From positions 14,558,501-14,622,500 of the forward strand of contig NC_081817.1 of NCBI RefSeq assembly GCF_030704535.1: a DNA stretch of 64,000 nucleotides, given 5' to 3'. Below the pieces are notes generated by a model that did no database searches, was not told where the DNA came from, and was given only the letters and a program-made list of their open reading frames with translations. This DNA comes from Vitis vinifera (lineage: Eukaryota > Streptophyta > Magnoliopsida > Vitales > Vitaceae). The stretch's first letter is position 1; each line of letters opens with the position of its first letter. This document shows positions 10,915-23,091 of this stretch, in pieces. A program made the translations under genes and the position numbers.

Positions 10915-12708
10915 TGTAATGACCGGGTATTTTATGCCACGTTAGCAATTTTAGTTTGAAAAGTCTTATTTTATGTGATGGTTGAAAAGTCAAAAAGAAA
11001 AGCGTTTGGAGAACACGTGTCAATTTCGGATTGGCGAATTTCGTTTTATTGTGTCGGTCAATTAAACGAGTTGAAAATTTTATGCCATGTCAGCCTTAGG
11101 GTGGAAATTTCTTAGGATTTGAGTAATTGGGAATTTCCGGGAAAGAAAAACGAAAACAAAAATGAAAAGTTAATTAATTAAAATTAATTAGAATTAAAAT
11201 AATAATAATAATAATAAAAAATAAATTAAATTAAATTGAGGAATAATAAAATTGAGAAAAAATATTAAATTGTGTGTTTTATAAAAATAAAAAAAAATGA
11301 AATGAAAATGGAGTAATTTGGGCTTGGATGAAATAGGGTTTTAAAAGAAAAATAGTAGTTAGTTATTGGGTTTATTTTGAACTTGGATTGGGCTTGAGTG
11401 GGCTGATTAAAAGGAAGAGAGATGGGCTTGAGTGGGCTGATTAAAAGGAAAAGAAGTGGGTTGTTTAAGAGGAAACGAAATGGGCTTGAGTGGGCTGTTT
11501 GGTAAGTGGATTAAAATAAAAAGAAATGGGCTTAAGTGGAGAAGAGGGAACAGTAGCAGATCTGGAAGAAAGGGGGCGGCGACACTGTAGCAAATCTCAC
11601 CTCGCCGGAGCTTTGACCGGCCGTTTGGGTGGTCAAACGACCTCCGTTTCGGCTCAGATTTGGAGGGGGTGTTCTACTCGACGAGGGGAATAATCCTACG
11701 GTGGCCAATCGTATTGTTAGCGGCTAAATTCTTAGATCTGTGGTAGGGGACCCTAACCCTAAAACTTAAATTTTTATGTTTTTCCCTTGAAAAGAAAAAT
11801 TATAGATATTGTCATTTTGAGTTAATTAGGAATTATAAGTGTTGTATGAATTTTTCTAGAATATTTGGGATTTGTTTGGAATTTTTGGAATTTCGGGAAA
11901 TTGATTTTGATTGATAATTAATTGTTTTGAAATGTTAAAAAATTATTAGATGGGTTGGAAAATTCCAAAATTTGGGTTAAATTGCAAATATAATGATTTG
12001 TGAATTTTTAGGCATTGGTTAGAATATTTTCGAAAATTTTAGGGTAAATAGTTAGTTAATTTTGGATATTAGAAATTATTATAATGGTTGAAAAATTTTG
12101 TAAGTGTGGTAAAATCTCAAGATTTTGATATGCATTGTTTTTTTGAATATTTATTTGGGATATTATCGAAAATTGTAATGTGTGAAATTATTTTATTGGA
12201 TTATTGGGAAATGTTGAGATTGTTGAATTATTGAGGAACATTGGAATTGTGGCATTCATTTGCATCATGGTTATGTGAAAATAAATAAATAAATAAATGA
12301 ATGAAATAGAGATGAGAAGTGGAAGCCCGTGTGGGGCGAATTAAGAAGGGAGAGAGATCCCTAGGGTGAAAGACCCAAAAGTTACCTCGGGAAGACTCCG
12401 AATGGGGAGTGTATTTGGGTGCGGACGCGTATCCTTCGGTGAAAGCCCGAGAACAATAGTGCATTGTATGACTGTGTGTCACACGTTCATGTGCATTCAT
12501 GTAATTGTTGAATATTGTGAAATTGTGTATAATATCATATATTAAACTATGTGATTGATTGATATTGTTGAATTGTTCCTTTTGTGTTGAAGTGTCATTT
12601 CCGTATTCTTTGAAACTTAGTAATCCCCTTAACCCCTTGGGTGCTAGGCACCCTACTGAGCAATGTGGAAATGCTCACCCCTTCCTTGTTACACCTTTTT
12701 AGATACAG
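10915..12708 (+). repeat. Gypsy-1 5' LTR, truncated at its 3' end
   Basis: It is nearly identical to 14272-16061 of the right LTR, with scattered substitutions and a length difference in an AATAAT run. Similarity stops after TTTTTAGATRCAG. It contains degenerate repeats of TGGGCTTGAGTGGGCTG (from about 11389 to 11540) and GC-rich islands at about 11568-11690 and 12325-12455. Confidence 0.92.
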
Positions 12709-14222
12709 TTATTGAGGATTTTGAATTATGTCTTGGTTTGGAAGGGCATGGTCCATGTTTGTACAGTATATCAGCTAGACCAATGGTTATCCAGAGAATA
12801 GTGGAGGCCCAAGTTCATGATGAGTTTTTAGAAAAGGTTAAAGCCCAGTTGGTAGCAGGTGAAATAGATGAAAATTGGTCTATGTATGAAGATGGGAGTG
12901 TGAGGTTCAAAGGGAGATTGTGTGTGCCAAAAGATATGGAGTTGAGAAATGAACTTCTAGCAGATGCTCATAGGGCGAAGTATACCATCCACTCTGGGAA
13001 TACCAAGATGTATCAAGACTTAAAGAGACAGTTTTGGTGGAGTGGGATGAAGAGAGATATTGCTCAGTTTGTAGCTAATTGTCAGATTTGTCAGCAAGTG
13101 AAGGCTGAACACCAGAGGCCTGCAGGGTTGTTGCAACCTTTACTTATACATGAGTGGAAGTGGGATAATATCACTATGGACTTTGTGATAGGGTTGCCAA
13201 GAACTAGAAGCAAGAAAAATGGAGTTTGGGTGATTGTGGACCGTCTTACTAAGTCAGCTCATTTTCTAGCCATGAAAACTACTGATTCCATGAACTCTTT
13301 GGCTAAGTTGTATATACAGGAGATTGTGAGATTGCATGGGATACCTGTGTCTATAGTGTCTGACAGGGACCCTAAGTTTACTTCTCAGTTTTGGCAGAGT
13401 TTACAAAGGGCTTTGGGCACCCAACTGAATTTTAGCACCGCTTTTCACCCTCAGACAGATGGTCAATCAGAGAGAGTGATCCAGATCTTAGAAGACATGT
13501 TAAGGGCTTGTGTTTTGGATTTTGGAGGAAATTGGGCAGATTACTTACCTTTGGCAGAGTTTGCTTATAACAACAGTTACCAATCTAGTATTGGCATGGA
13601 ACCTTATGAAGCACTCTATGGGAGACCTTGTAGATCGCCCTTATGTTGGATAGAGATGGGTGAGAGTCATTTGTTGGGACCTGAGATTGTCCAAGAGACT
13701 ACAGAGAAGATACAACTCATCAAGGAAAAACTTAAGACTGCCCAAGATAGACAGAAAAGTTATGCAGACAAAAGGAGAAGGCCCTTGGAGTTTGAGGAAG
13801 GGGATTGGGTGTTTGTAAAAGTGTCCCCTCGAAGAGGCATATTTCGATTTGGGAAGAAGGGGAAGTTAACCCCTAGGTTTGTGGGACCATTTCAGATTGA
13901 TAAGAGAGTTGGCCCAGTGGCATACAAGTTAATTTTGCCTCAACAGTTGTCCCTTGTGCATGATGTTTTCCATGTGTCAATGCTAAGGAAGTGTACTCCA
14001 GATCCAACTTGGGTAGTGGACATGCAAGATGTTCAGATTAGTGAAGATACATCTTATGTGGAGGAACCTTTACGAATTCTGGAAGTTGGAGAGCATAGGT
14101 TCAGGAACAAGGTGATTCCTGCAGTCAAAGTGTGGTGGCAACACCATGGGATAGAAGAAGCCACTTGGGAACCTGAGGAAGAAATGAGACGACACTATCT
14201 GCAACTCTTCTACGAATTTTAA
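12709..14222 (+). pseudogene. Gypsy-1 integrase with chromodomain-like C-terminus (partial pol)
   Basis: An uninterrupted frame opens inside the LTR remnant (ATG at 12663) and enters pol at about 12709, ending at TAA 14222. Visible parts are the end of the RNase H-integrase linker (SARPMVIQRIVEAQ), the HHCC zinc domain (AHRAKYTIHSGNTKM to CQICQQVKAEH), the catalytic core (TMDFVIGLP, VSDRDPKFTSQFW, TDGQSERVIQ) and the GPY/F-like region (RFVGPFQIDKRVGPVAYKL). A chromodomain-like tail follows (VEEPLRILEVGEHRFRNKVI, then HGIEEATWEPEEEMR). The catalytic D, D and E are present. The frame is open, but it is only the last third of pol and its apparent start is an artefact of the deletion junction. 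Confidence 0.93.
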
Positions 14223-14249
14223 GGTAAGCTAGTTTAAATTTCGGGACGA

Positions 14250-14271
14250 AATTTCTTTTAGGGGGGTAGGA
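14250..14271 (+). other. Polypurine tract of Gypsy-1
   Basis: TTTTAGGGGGGTAGGA lies directly before the right LTR. Confidence 0.8.
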
Positions 14272-16467
14272 TGTAATGACCGGGTATTTTATGCCATGTT
14301 AGCAATTTTAGTTTGAAAAGTCTTATTTTATGTGGTGGTTGAAAAGTCAAAAAGAAAAGCGTTTGGAGAACACGTGTCAATTTCGGATTGGCGAATTTCG
14401 TTTTATTGTGTCGGTCAATTAAACGAGTTGAAAATTTTATGCCATGTCAGCCTTAGGGTGGAAATTTCTTAGGATTTGAGTAATTGGGAATTTCCGGGAA
14501 AGAAAAACGAAAACAAAAATGAAAAGTTAATTAATTAAAATTAATTAGAATTAAAATAATAATAAAAAAAATAAATAAATTAAATTAAATTGAGGAATAA
14601 TAAAATTGAGAAAAAAATATTAAATTGTGTGTTTTATAAAAAAAAAAGAAAAAGAAATGAAAATGGAGTAATTTGGGCTTGGATGAAATAGGGTTTTAAA
14701 AGAAAAATAGTAGTTAGTTATTGGGTTTATTTTGAACTTGGGTTGGGCTTGAGTGGGCTGATTAAAAGGAAGAGAGATGGGCTTGAGTGGGCTGATTAAA
14801 AGGAAAAGAAGTGGGCTGTTTAAGAGGAAACGAAATGGGCTTGAGTGGGCTGTTTGGTAAGTGGATTAAAATAAAAAGAAATGGGCTTAAGTGGAGAAGA
14901 GGGAACAGTAGTAGATCTGGAAGAAAGGGGGCGGCGGCATTGTAGCAAATCTCACCTCGCCGGAGCTTTGACCGGCCGTTTGGGTGGTCAAACGACCTCC
15001 GTTTCGGCTCAGATTTGGAGGGGGTGTTCTACTCGACGAGGGGAATAATCCTACGGTGGCCAATCGTATTGTTAGCGACTAACTTCTTAGATCTGTGGTA
15101 GGGGACCCTAACCCTAAAACTTAAATTTTTATGTTTTTCCCTTGAAAAGAAAAATTATAGATATTGTCATTTTGAGTTAATTAGGAATTATAAGTGTTGT
15201 ATGAATTTTTCTAGAATATTTGGGATTTGTTTGGAATTTTTGGAATTTCGGGAAATTGATTTTGATTGATAATTAATTGTTTTGAAATGTTAAAAAATTA
15301 TTAGATGGGTTGGAAAATTCCAAAATTTGGGTTAGATTGCAAATATAATGATTTGTGAATTTTTAGGCATTGGTTAGAATATTTTCGAAAATTTTAGGGT
15401 AAATAGTTAGTTAATTTTGGATATTAGAAATTATTATAATGGTTGAAAAATTTTGTAAGTGTGGTAAAATCTCAAGATTTTGATATGCATTGTTTTTTTG
15501 AATATTTATTTGGGATATTATCGAAAATTGTAATGTGTGAAATTATTTTATTGGATTATTGGGAAATGTTGAGATTGTTGAATTATTGAGGAACATTGGA
15601 ATTGTGGCATTCATTTGCATCGGTTATGTGAAAATAAATAAATAAATAAATGAATGAAATAGAGATGAGAAGTGGAAGCCCGTGTGGGGCGAATTAAGAA
15701 GGGAGAGAGATCCCTAGGGTGAAAGACCCAAAAGTTACCTCGGGAAGACTCCGAATGGGGAGTGTATTTGGGTGCGGACGCGTATCCTTCGGTGAAAGCC
15801 CGAGAACAATAGTGCATTGTATGACTGTGTGTCACACGTTCATGTGCATTCATGTAATTGTTGAATATTGTGAAATTGTGTATAATATCATATATTAAAC
15901 TATGTGATTGATTGATATTGTTGAATTGTTCCTTTTGTGTTGAAGTGTCCTTTCCGTATTCTTTGAAACTTAGTAATCCCCTTAACCCCTTGGGTGCTAG
16001 GCACCCTACTGAGCAATGTGGAAATGCTCACCCCTTCCTTGTTACACCTTTTTAGATGCAGATATCTCTCCTGAGGATCCACAGGTGGGACAGGGAGGAC
16101 TTCAGGATGCTCCTGGAGCGGCCTAGTGGAGCGTGGCATTTATTTGTTATTGTGTTCCTTTTTGGATTTTGGGGATTTGTTTTAGCAATTATGACTCATG
16201 GATTTGCTATGAAGCTTTATTTGATTAAGTTGTTAATTGTGAACTTTTATTTTGGACTATAATGAATATTTATTTAATCTTGTTGTTTTGAGTAGTTTTG
16301 GGATATTGTAATTTATGAGAATTCTAGTGAGATGTATGAAAAAAAAAAAAAAAATCCAGAGTGTTTTGGTTGACTGCCAACATGGAATAGGAGGAACCCT
16401 TAGGGTCAAACCTTTGACCTGGGGTCACGGGTCAAATTTTGGGTCGCCCGGAATTTGGGTCGTGACA
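14272..16467 (+). repeat. Gypsy-1 3' LTR, full length
   Basis: The 2,196-bp LTR begins TGTAATGACC and ends GTGACA, followed by GAAAA. Its last 406 bp (16062-16467) have no counterpart in the left copy. A run of A lies near 16340. Confidence 0.93.
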
Positions 16468-16472
16468 GAAAA

Positions 16473-17040
16473 TATCAAGAAAAAGGGAATGAGGCTATAG
16501 TGTGATAAAGAAAATCGAAGGATACAGGGCAGTCATACCTCTCTTTTCTTCTCCCTCAAGCTCTCTGTCTTCTCTGTCTTTCTTCAGCTTGCTTCTTCTC
16601 CAGCCCAAAACAACCTCACTACAAAATATCTCTCAAAATGACAACCCCTCAAAAATGTCTCTATCCCTCATCCGCTTCTCCCCCTGTCTTTCTTTCTTCC
16701 TAAACCCCAATGAACCTCCCTCTCTCTTCTTCTGATCTTTCCCTCTTTTCTCTCCCGTGTTTTTCTCCTTGTCACCAGCCTGGAAACTCTCCCCAAAATA
16801 TCTCCTCACAAAACCTCTCCTTTCTCACACACCTCCTGTGCAGCAACAAAATCCTCCTCCCCTTACTAACTACCTGCAGCCTTATCCAATATCTTCCAAA
16901 ACAGCCCCAAAAAGCACCACCACCCCTGCCAGGAGACGCTCCCCTTAACACAAAAAAAAAAAAACCTCTCTGCATATTCTCCAACAGGTGTCTCCACTCC
17001 AATGGCTCCTCCAAAAGCACTATCTGATTCCATAGTTGCC
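16473..17040. other. Pyrimidine-rich unassigned DNA
   Basis: Rich in CTC, TCT and CCC runs, with an A-run near 16950. It resembles a plant 5' UTR or leader, perhaps that of the TIR relic that follows, but I find no conserved coding sequence. Confidence 0.35.
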
Positions 17041-17049
17041 AACTAAAAG

Positions 17050-17161
17050 ACGTCATGTGGTCTCTTGGGGTTGCGACACTTGGCAAAACAAGTTACCAAT
17101 TTATCTGGTTGGGATTCAAGGAATTGGTAAGTTTTTAAACCCTGTATTTTTAATATGTTTC

Positions 17162-17192
<31 letters not shown>

Positions 17193-18310
17193 GTTATTAT
17201 CATTATTATTAAAATGAAAATTGGTTAAGGAAATATTATGAATGTATTATGATTGTCCACTTAGACTTAAATATAGACTTTCATAATTGTAGAATTACAT
17301 CTATTATGTGAAACCTTTTATCTTTAAGTCCAATCTAAAATTTAAAATAGAATATAAAGATTTAGATACTTTGGTCGTGTTTGTTTTTTTACTCAACTCT
17401 AAATAGAACTTTAATACTTAGAGTGCACATTTTGTAGTAATTTTAGGAAGTGTTTTTACTTTTTTTAACACTTAAAATTTTTTATCTTTCAAGTATCAAA
17501 AAGGCTAAAAGCATTTCTTAAAATCACTATCAAATACACTCTTAATAATGTTAAATATTAGATTATTTATTTTTGTAATATTTTATTTTTATTAAATATT
17601 AAAAAGTAAAGATAAATCAATATAATACTTTTTCTATTTAAAAAAAATTAAATATTTTGGTTTTTTTATTTAACAAAATGTTTATAATAAGTTATAAAAA
17701 AAATAGAAAAAGAAATAACTTAAAATTCAAAAGAAAATTATTTTTAGCAAAAAGTTAAAAAAACAAACACTCTCTTAGAGTTGGCATAAGTCAAACTCTT
17801 TTTTAAATGTTTTATTTAAACAGTGATTAGTAAATTTCTAAACTTGTTTCCTTCCTGAAAAATAAGGAAAAGAAAAAATTACTAAAGAAAATTGCAATAG
17901 TAGCAGTCACTATGTAAACCAACGGATCATGCCTATTATTCTCTGTTCTGCAATCATGGCAGGAATGAGGCTAAGCTTATTGAGAAAATTGTCCAGAGCA
18001 TTTTGGAAAAGGCACGGATGAGCCTTTGAGAAAATCAATTGATGATGATGCTGTCGTGAGGGATTTGATACGATTAGCTAGTGAAGTGGAGGCTCGTATA
18101 GTATCAATTATTCCCAATGATAATGGTATCGTGAGACGTTTTGTAGGTGAAACTCCTCAGGTACCTTCGCGAGCAGACAAAAGGCTTCAAAGGCGCATGG
18201 AGGAAGTGCGTTCCATTTCTTTTGACCAAGTTGGAGAAGATTTGAAGAGACAAGGAAAACTTCTTTCAAAAGTATCAGGGTGTAAAAATCGAGGTTTGAA
18301 ATTCCTATAA
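17050..18310 (+). pseudogene. TNL relic: end of a TIR exon, intron, start of an NBS exon
   Basis: In one frame 17061-17112 reads QVTNLSGWDSRN followed by a GTAAG donor, the typical end of a grape-type TIR exon. After an AT-rich intron of about 0.85 kb, ATCATGGCAG|GAATGAGGCT at about 17955 starts an NBS exon (AKLIEKIVQSIL), parallel to the exon 2 start at 40234. The NBS is mutilated: after about 20 codons it meets unrelated sequence, then a piece of the region after the P-loop (VGEDLKRQG, then LLSKVSGCKN) at about 18225-18290. The kinase-2 surroundings (TKARLRAKQVLIVLHYVNDS) follow at 18345-18410 in another frame. P-loop, GLPL and MHD are absent. Confidence 0.75.
17162..17210 (+). repeat. (ATT)n microsatellite
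   Basis: About 16 trinucleotide units with two interruptions, inside the intron of the TNL relic. Confidence 0.9.
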
Positions 18311-20192
18311 GGGCAGGCTTTCTGGGTTTAACACGGAGCACTACGATAAAGGCAAGACTTCGTGCCAAACAAGTCCTTATTGTTCTTCACTACGTGAACG
18401 ATTCAGTAGTCAGCAACTATGCCAATGCCTCCATATTGATTTTAGTACTAGATTCTTGGAATCTCCTGTATGTGTTGTTTTTGCAGTCCTGTGAGGGTGT
18501 GTTCCATGGCAGCCCTGTTACTATATTTTGTGAATCGAAGTTGAGTGATCTTCGTTCCTGTGAGGTTGGCCGCTTTGGCAATCCACTTAACTGGGGTGAT
18601 GGAGTGGTGAGGGAGGTCGTTCTAGCGGAAATTGTAGGAGACAGAAGTAGGAAAGGGAAAAACCCTAAGAATGGAAGATTTTGAAGATAGGAGGTGATAG
18701 ATAAGGACTGACTCCCACTGCCTGCCAAGGAGCTGAAGCATTTGAATTAAAAGGCATTTTCTTGTAATATAATAGTATGTTCTTGGATTGATTTACATGC
18801 TCTATTTTGATTTCATCTGCACGGTTCTAATCAATGTTAAAAACTTGAATATTGTTTTATTGTGTAATTAGCTTCTTTTATTTACGATAATATTCACTTA
18901 AGTACTACTTTATTCGTTTATTCATGATCACATATTAATATTCATAAGATTGAAAAGATCCACTTCATAGTTTTATTAGTATAATGAAAGTCACATTGTT
19001 CTCCCATGTCTTGAAAAATCATTTGCGAACTTCCTAAAAAAGCACTTGACATATGATTCTCTGACAAATATTTTCACTAAAAGCGCTTCAGATAAAAATA
19101 CTATTAACCGCACTTTACATGAGTTTGTGGTTCTAAGGGAAAATATATCTATGCATATTAGAACAAACATAATTATGTTGCATATTAAAAGAAATGCATG
19201 TTTTCACAATAGTGGAGAAGAAAGGAAAAGTAGTTTGTATTTTCCTAAAGGATTCATGTGAGCAAGTTGTCCACCAAACCTTATAAAAAATGGTTAAAAT
19301 AAAAGTCGTTTAAGAAAAATAGTCTATTTCTAAATATGCTTTCATGAGTAAAATTAAGTAGCTTGTATTTTCCTAGAAGATGCATATGTGAGTAAGTTGT
19401 CCACACTCAACCCTATAAAAAACGGTTAAAATAGAAGTAGCTTATTTCAAAAGATCCTTCACGAGGAAAAGTAGTTTTTTTGACCTAAAAGATCCTCTCC
19501 CCTTGTTAGAAGATTCTTAAAATAAAAAAAATCCTCCACGAAGTTGCTTCTCACCTATTGGGCACCCTCCTCTCATCTTGTTTTAGTTGTTTCAAGCTCT
19601 TGTTAGAAGATTATTAGAACTATCTTTCTTTAATATTGTTGCTCATGAATGGAACCTACCAAAAGACTTGTGTGTGGACGATATATTTGTTGTTTTAGGA
19701 TTTCTTTTTAATGATGAAGCATTTTCTCAAACCTTGGAATTGATCGAGCTAGCCTAAGGTTAGCCTAGTATGAAATCTAAAAAATTGGAACAAGCACAAA
19801 TTCTACTTTAACCCAAGGTTGGTTAGGGAATGCTTGGGTCCTTGTTTTAACCATCTATGGCCTTCAGAAAACAAATTTGATATTGTTCAACTCAATTCCT
19901 CATGTCCTCATATTTACTATCACTATTTTTTACCAACCTTACTATATATATATATACCCAAGTTGAAAAAGTCCAAACTAACTGGCTGTTCTAGGTACCT
20001 TTCAAAATATTGGTCTTGCTCATTCTATGTTATTAAGGAAAGTAATTAAAAATATGTATAAAATCAAAATCAATCATGGCATAATAGAAATAATGAAGAT
20101 GTACACAATCAAATGCATAATGAAAAAAAAAAAAAAAACCCTCACTCCAATCTGCATTTTCAAAAATAGGTTAATTTCATTCGCCTTCTCCA
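18277..20192 (+). repeat. Segmental duplication, copy 1 (partner 46072-47970)
   Basis: From CAGGGTGTAAAAATC to AATAGGTTAATT this stretch matches 46072-47970 in the same orientation, with scattered substitutions and small indels (roughly 90% or more by eye). Its first 400 bp derive from a broken NBS and the 3' end of a TNL; the rest is non-coding AT-rich DNA. Confidence 0.88.
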
Positions 20193-21254
20193 AAGTTGCT
20201 CAAATCTACACATGGTTGCATATCACTAGAATCATTTGTATTTATGCATTCTCAATTACTAAACAGAGTCCCTAGGTCTCTTTCTGGGTTGATCATCTTC
20301 ATTGGATATGTTAATGCCTCCACATTGATTTAATACTAACTTCTTGGGGTTTCCATTTGTGTTGTTTTTGCAGTGGGAGACCTGGTATAATATGTTGTGA
20401 ATTGAAGTCAGAATGATCTCCATCTCTCTCCATCCCTGTAATGCAAATTGATGAGGGGGATTATTCTAGTGGAGGTGCTGCTCTACAACTCTAGTGAAGG
20501 AGCACAAGCAGAGGAGAGAAAAGCCTAATTAGATTTCATCCTCTCTCTACTCAATATTGATACAATTTTCTTTTCATTAAGAAATGTACATCAAACTAAA
20601 GGAGTCAAGAGAGAGAAATCAAGTTTTCACTGATTTATTCTTCTTTGCAAAGAATTTTTCTTCAAGATCAATCTTATAGATCATAGTATATTTTTTTTAT
20701 TGTTTATTTTATCTGTGAAAAATCACAAAGTTTTAAAATTTGGGAATTAGAGTTATGATTGTTTTGCATAAATTAAAAAAACCTTAACATATGACATCAA
20801 AGCATATGGTTTACAAACTTGTGATTTTTTTTCCTAAATATTATTTTATGTTTCTCTCTTATGATATCAAATCTTTTAATAAGAGAATTAAATTTATTAA
20901 CATTTTCCACTACAATTGTGTTGGCGTACCTTTACAAATTGGTTGCATGTTTTGTCTTTCGAATAATTGACTATTCAATAATTATTGTTGGCGTGATTTT
21001 TTTATATATTATTATTTATCATTTTTGAAGTTCGTTTCATATCCTCCTTGTGGTTTCCTTATGCATATTTGTCGATAAAATCCTTAAGAGAATTGATTGA
21101 TATATAATATGTCAATATATTATGTGAATGGGTTTTTTTTTTTTTTTTTTTTTTTTGTCATAAAGCTTTGTTTTACTTGTAAAGTTTTTATTTTATTTTA
21201 TTGTAGTGCTATTTTTACTATGATAGGTATATAACACATACAAGAAGTTTTTAG

Positions 21255-21259
<5 letters not shown>

Positions 21260-21336
<77 letters not shown>
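21260..21336 (+). repeat. Compound (TA)n(GA)n microsatellite
   Basis: About 20 TA units pass directly into about 18 GA units. Confidence 0.95.
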
Positions 21337-21340
<4 letters not shown>

Positions 21341-22721
21341 TGATTTGTTAGTTACCCAAATGGTCAAATTAGAAAGTTTTCATAGATGTTAAATTAAATA
21401 AAATTCAATTCCTCATGATTATGTGATGGTATATATGAGATGATATAATAATACATATATATTTTGTTTTGTCATGATTATATTGAAGTTCATTGATTAA
21501 AAATTATTTAAGGATCACTCAAAGGTTGATTAGTGAATTTTATAATAGTGAATATGATTGTGGTTAATTAATATACTTTATTTAAAATGTTTAATATATC
21601 CCTAGCAAACATGTCATGTTAGAGTATATATAATTGTCAATCATAAAAAAGAAATTAAGCATCAATTATGTTTATTATTGTACATTGTTGGATCACCCAT
21701 AGAAGAACTTCAATGTGCATTTGTTGTTTATCTTAATGTTAATATCTGAATTAGTATTATGTGTTTAAGTTTATGAGTCGAAGCATTAATGTATGAGCAT
21801 TGTAAAGACCAATTTAGTGATAATTTAATTCATTAAAAATTTTTGATGTTTACAATGTTATAACTACATTAATAGGTTTAATGGATTAGCTAGAAGAGTA
21901 TTAACAAGTTATTCATATCAATTAACATACAATCCAATTTAACTCATTTATTAAACAAGTTGTATCATTTTATCCCTATAATAAATGAGATGTGTACTGT
22001 ATCAAACCATTTTGATATGATCATTGAATGGATTGTATCCATTTTACTTTCTCTATCCACCCAAAACATTAGGCTATTTCATTTGGATATTAATTATTAT
22101 CAAATTGATTAAAAGAGAAAATGATCTCAAATTTATAAATTTGACATTTCTCATTTTTGAACTTAAAGAAGTAGTATATTTTTTACATAAATATTCTTCA
22201 ATATTTTAATTATTTACATGTAAATTTTAAAGAATTAATTTATTAAAAAATATGAAAAAAATAAAACTAACCTCTTTTGCTTTTGAACTTGAAAAGAAAT
22301 TAATTGTTTTATATAAATATCCTTCAACATTTTGATTATTTACATACAAATTTTAAAGAGAAAGTTATTTTTATAAGAAAAAAGTTAAGGTATTTTTTTT
22401 TTTGCAAAAAATACATTTTTTTTAGGTTGAAAAAATGGAGTTAAATTTACAAATTGGTGGTGTTATTATCCATTTTAATTAAAGGGTTATTTGATTAAAA
22501 GGGTTTTGAAAACTCAATTTTAGAAATTTAATCCTCTATCATTTTTTGACCACATTTTGACTAAAATGTCCTCATTTTTTTTCTTGTAAAAATAATAATT
22601 TCTTTTAAAACTTATATGTAAATACTTGAAATAGTTAAAAATTATAAAAAATAGGTTACTCTTTAAGAAAAGATATAGAAGAGATTAAAATCACAAATAC
22701 GAGGATTATTTAATCCCTTTC

Positions 22722-22771
<50 letters not shown>
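22722..22771 (+). repeat. (AAT)n microsatellite
   Basis: About 16 AAT units, roughly 320 bp upstream of the TIR start of the plus-strand TNL pseudogene. Confidence 0.95.
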
Positions 22772-22772
<1 letters not shown>

Positions 22773-23091
22773 CCATTATTATTGAAAATCAATGTTAAAC
22801 AAGATAAAGGAGAGAGACAATTGAGTGGAGACATCTTTTTCATTTGTAAATTTATAATTAGACCGAGGTAACGCGGCTTGCTTTGTGGGTGAAATCAACG
22901 ATGGAACACCATCCTATATCAGGCGGTTTGCATCTTTCTTGTCACTGTTATTCGCCATTCTCTTCCTCACATTTCTCATAGCTTTGTTTTTTAATTGCAA
23001 CCTCCCAACTGTATTCGTTTCATTTGTTCATGAAGGGATAACTTTGAATTCACAACTCGTTTCTCAGACTTCACCTCTCCACTGCTTCGTA

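Larger units (their letters stand above)
10915..16467 (+). mobile_element. Chromovirus-type Gypsy element (Gypsy-1), internally deleted
   Basis: The element starts TGTAATGACCGGG and ends GTCGTGACA, flanked by GAAAA on both sides (10910-10914 and 16468-16472). The right LTR is whole (14272-16467, 2,196 bp). The left LTR is cut at about 12708, lacking the last 406 bp or so. The PBS, gag, protease, RT and RNase H are all missing: one deletion joins the left LTR directly to the RNase H-integrase linker. The integrase is followed by a chromodomain-like C-terminus, as in chromoviruses. Long LTRs and the RNKxIPxVKV and EEATWE pattern suggest the Tekay/Del group (inference). It cannot move by itself. 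Confidence 0.94.
20193..22884. other. AT-rich DNA with a TNL 3'-module and microsatellites
   Basis: At 20306-20470 there is a further copy of the NLR 3' module (ATGCCTCC...TTGATTT...TGTGTTGTTTTTGCAG, then TGTTGTGAATTGAAGTC). No open gene is supportable in the rest. Long T runs (21133-21156) and microsatellites dominate. Confidence 0.6.

Noticed and set aside
12228..12500. Conserved 80-90 codon minus-strand frame repeated at 15611-15853
   Set aside because: It repeats only because both copies lie in the Gypsy-1 LTRs; it has no domain.
12663..14222. A host gene for a 519-residue integrase-like protein
   Set aside because: The first 15 or so codons are LTR sequence and the rest is Gypsy-1 pol; it is a deletion product inside an element with TSDs.
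21133..21336. CRISPR-like or structured repeat array
   Set aside because: It is a T-run and a plain TA/GA microsatellite in plant nuclear DNA.
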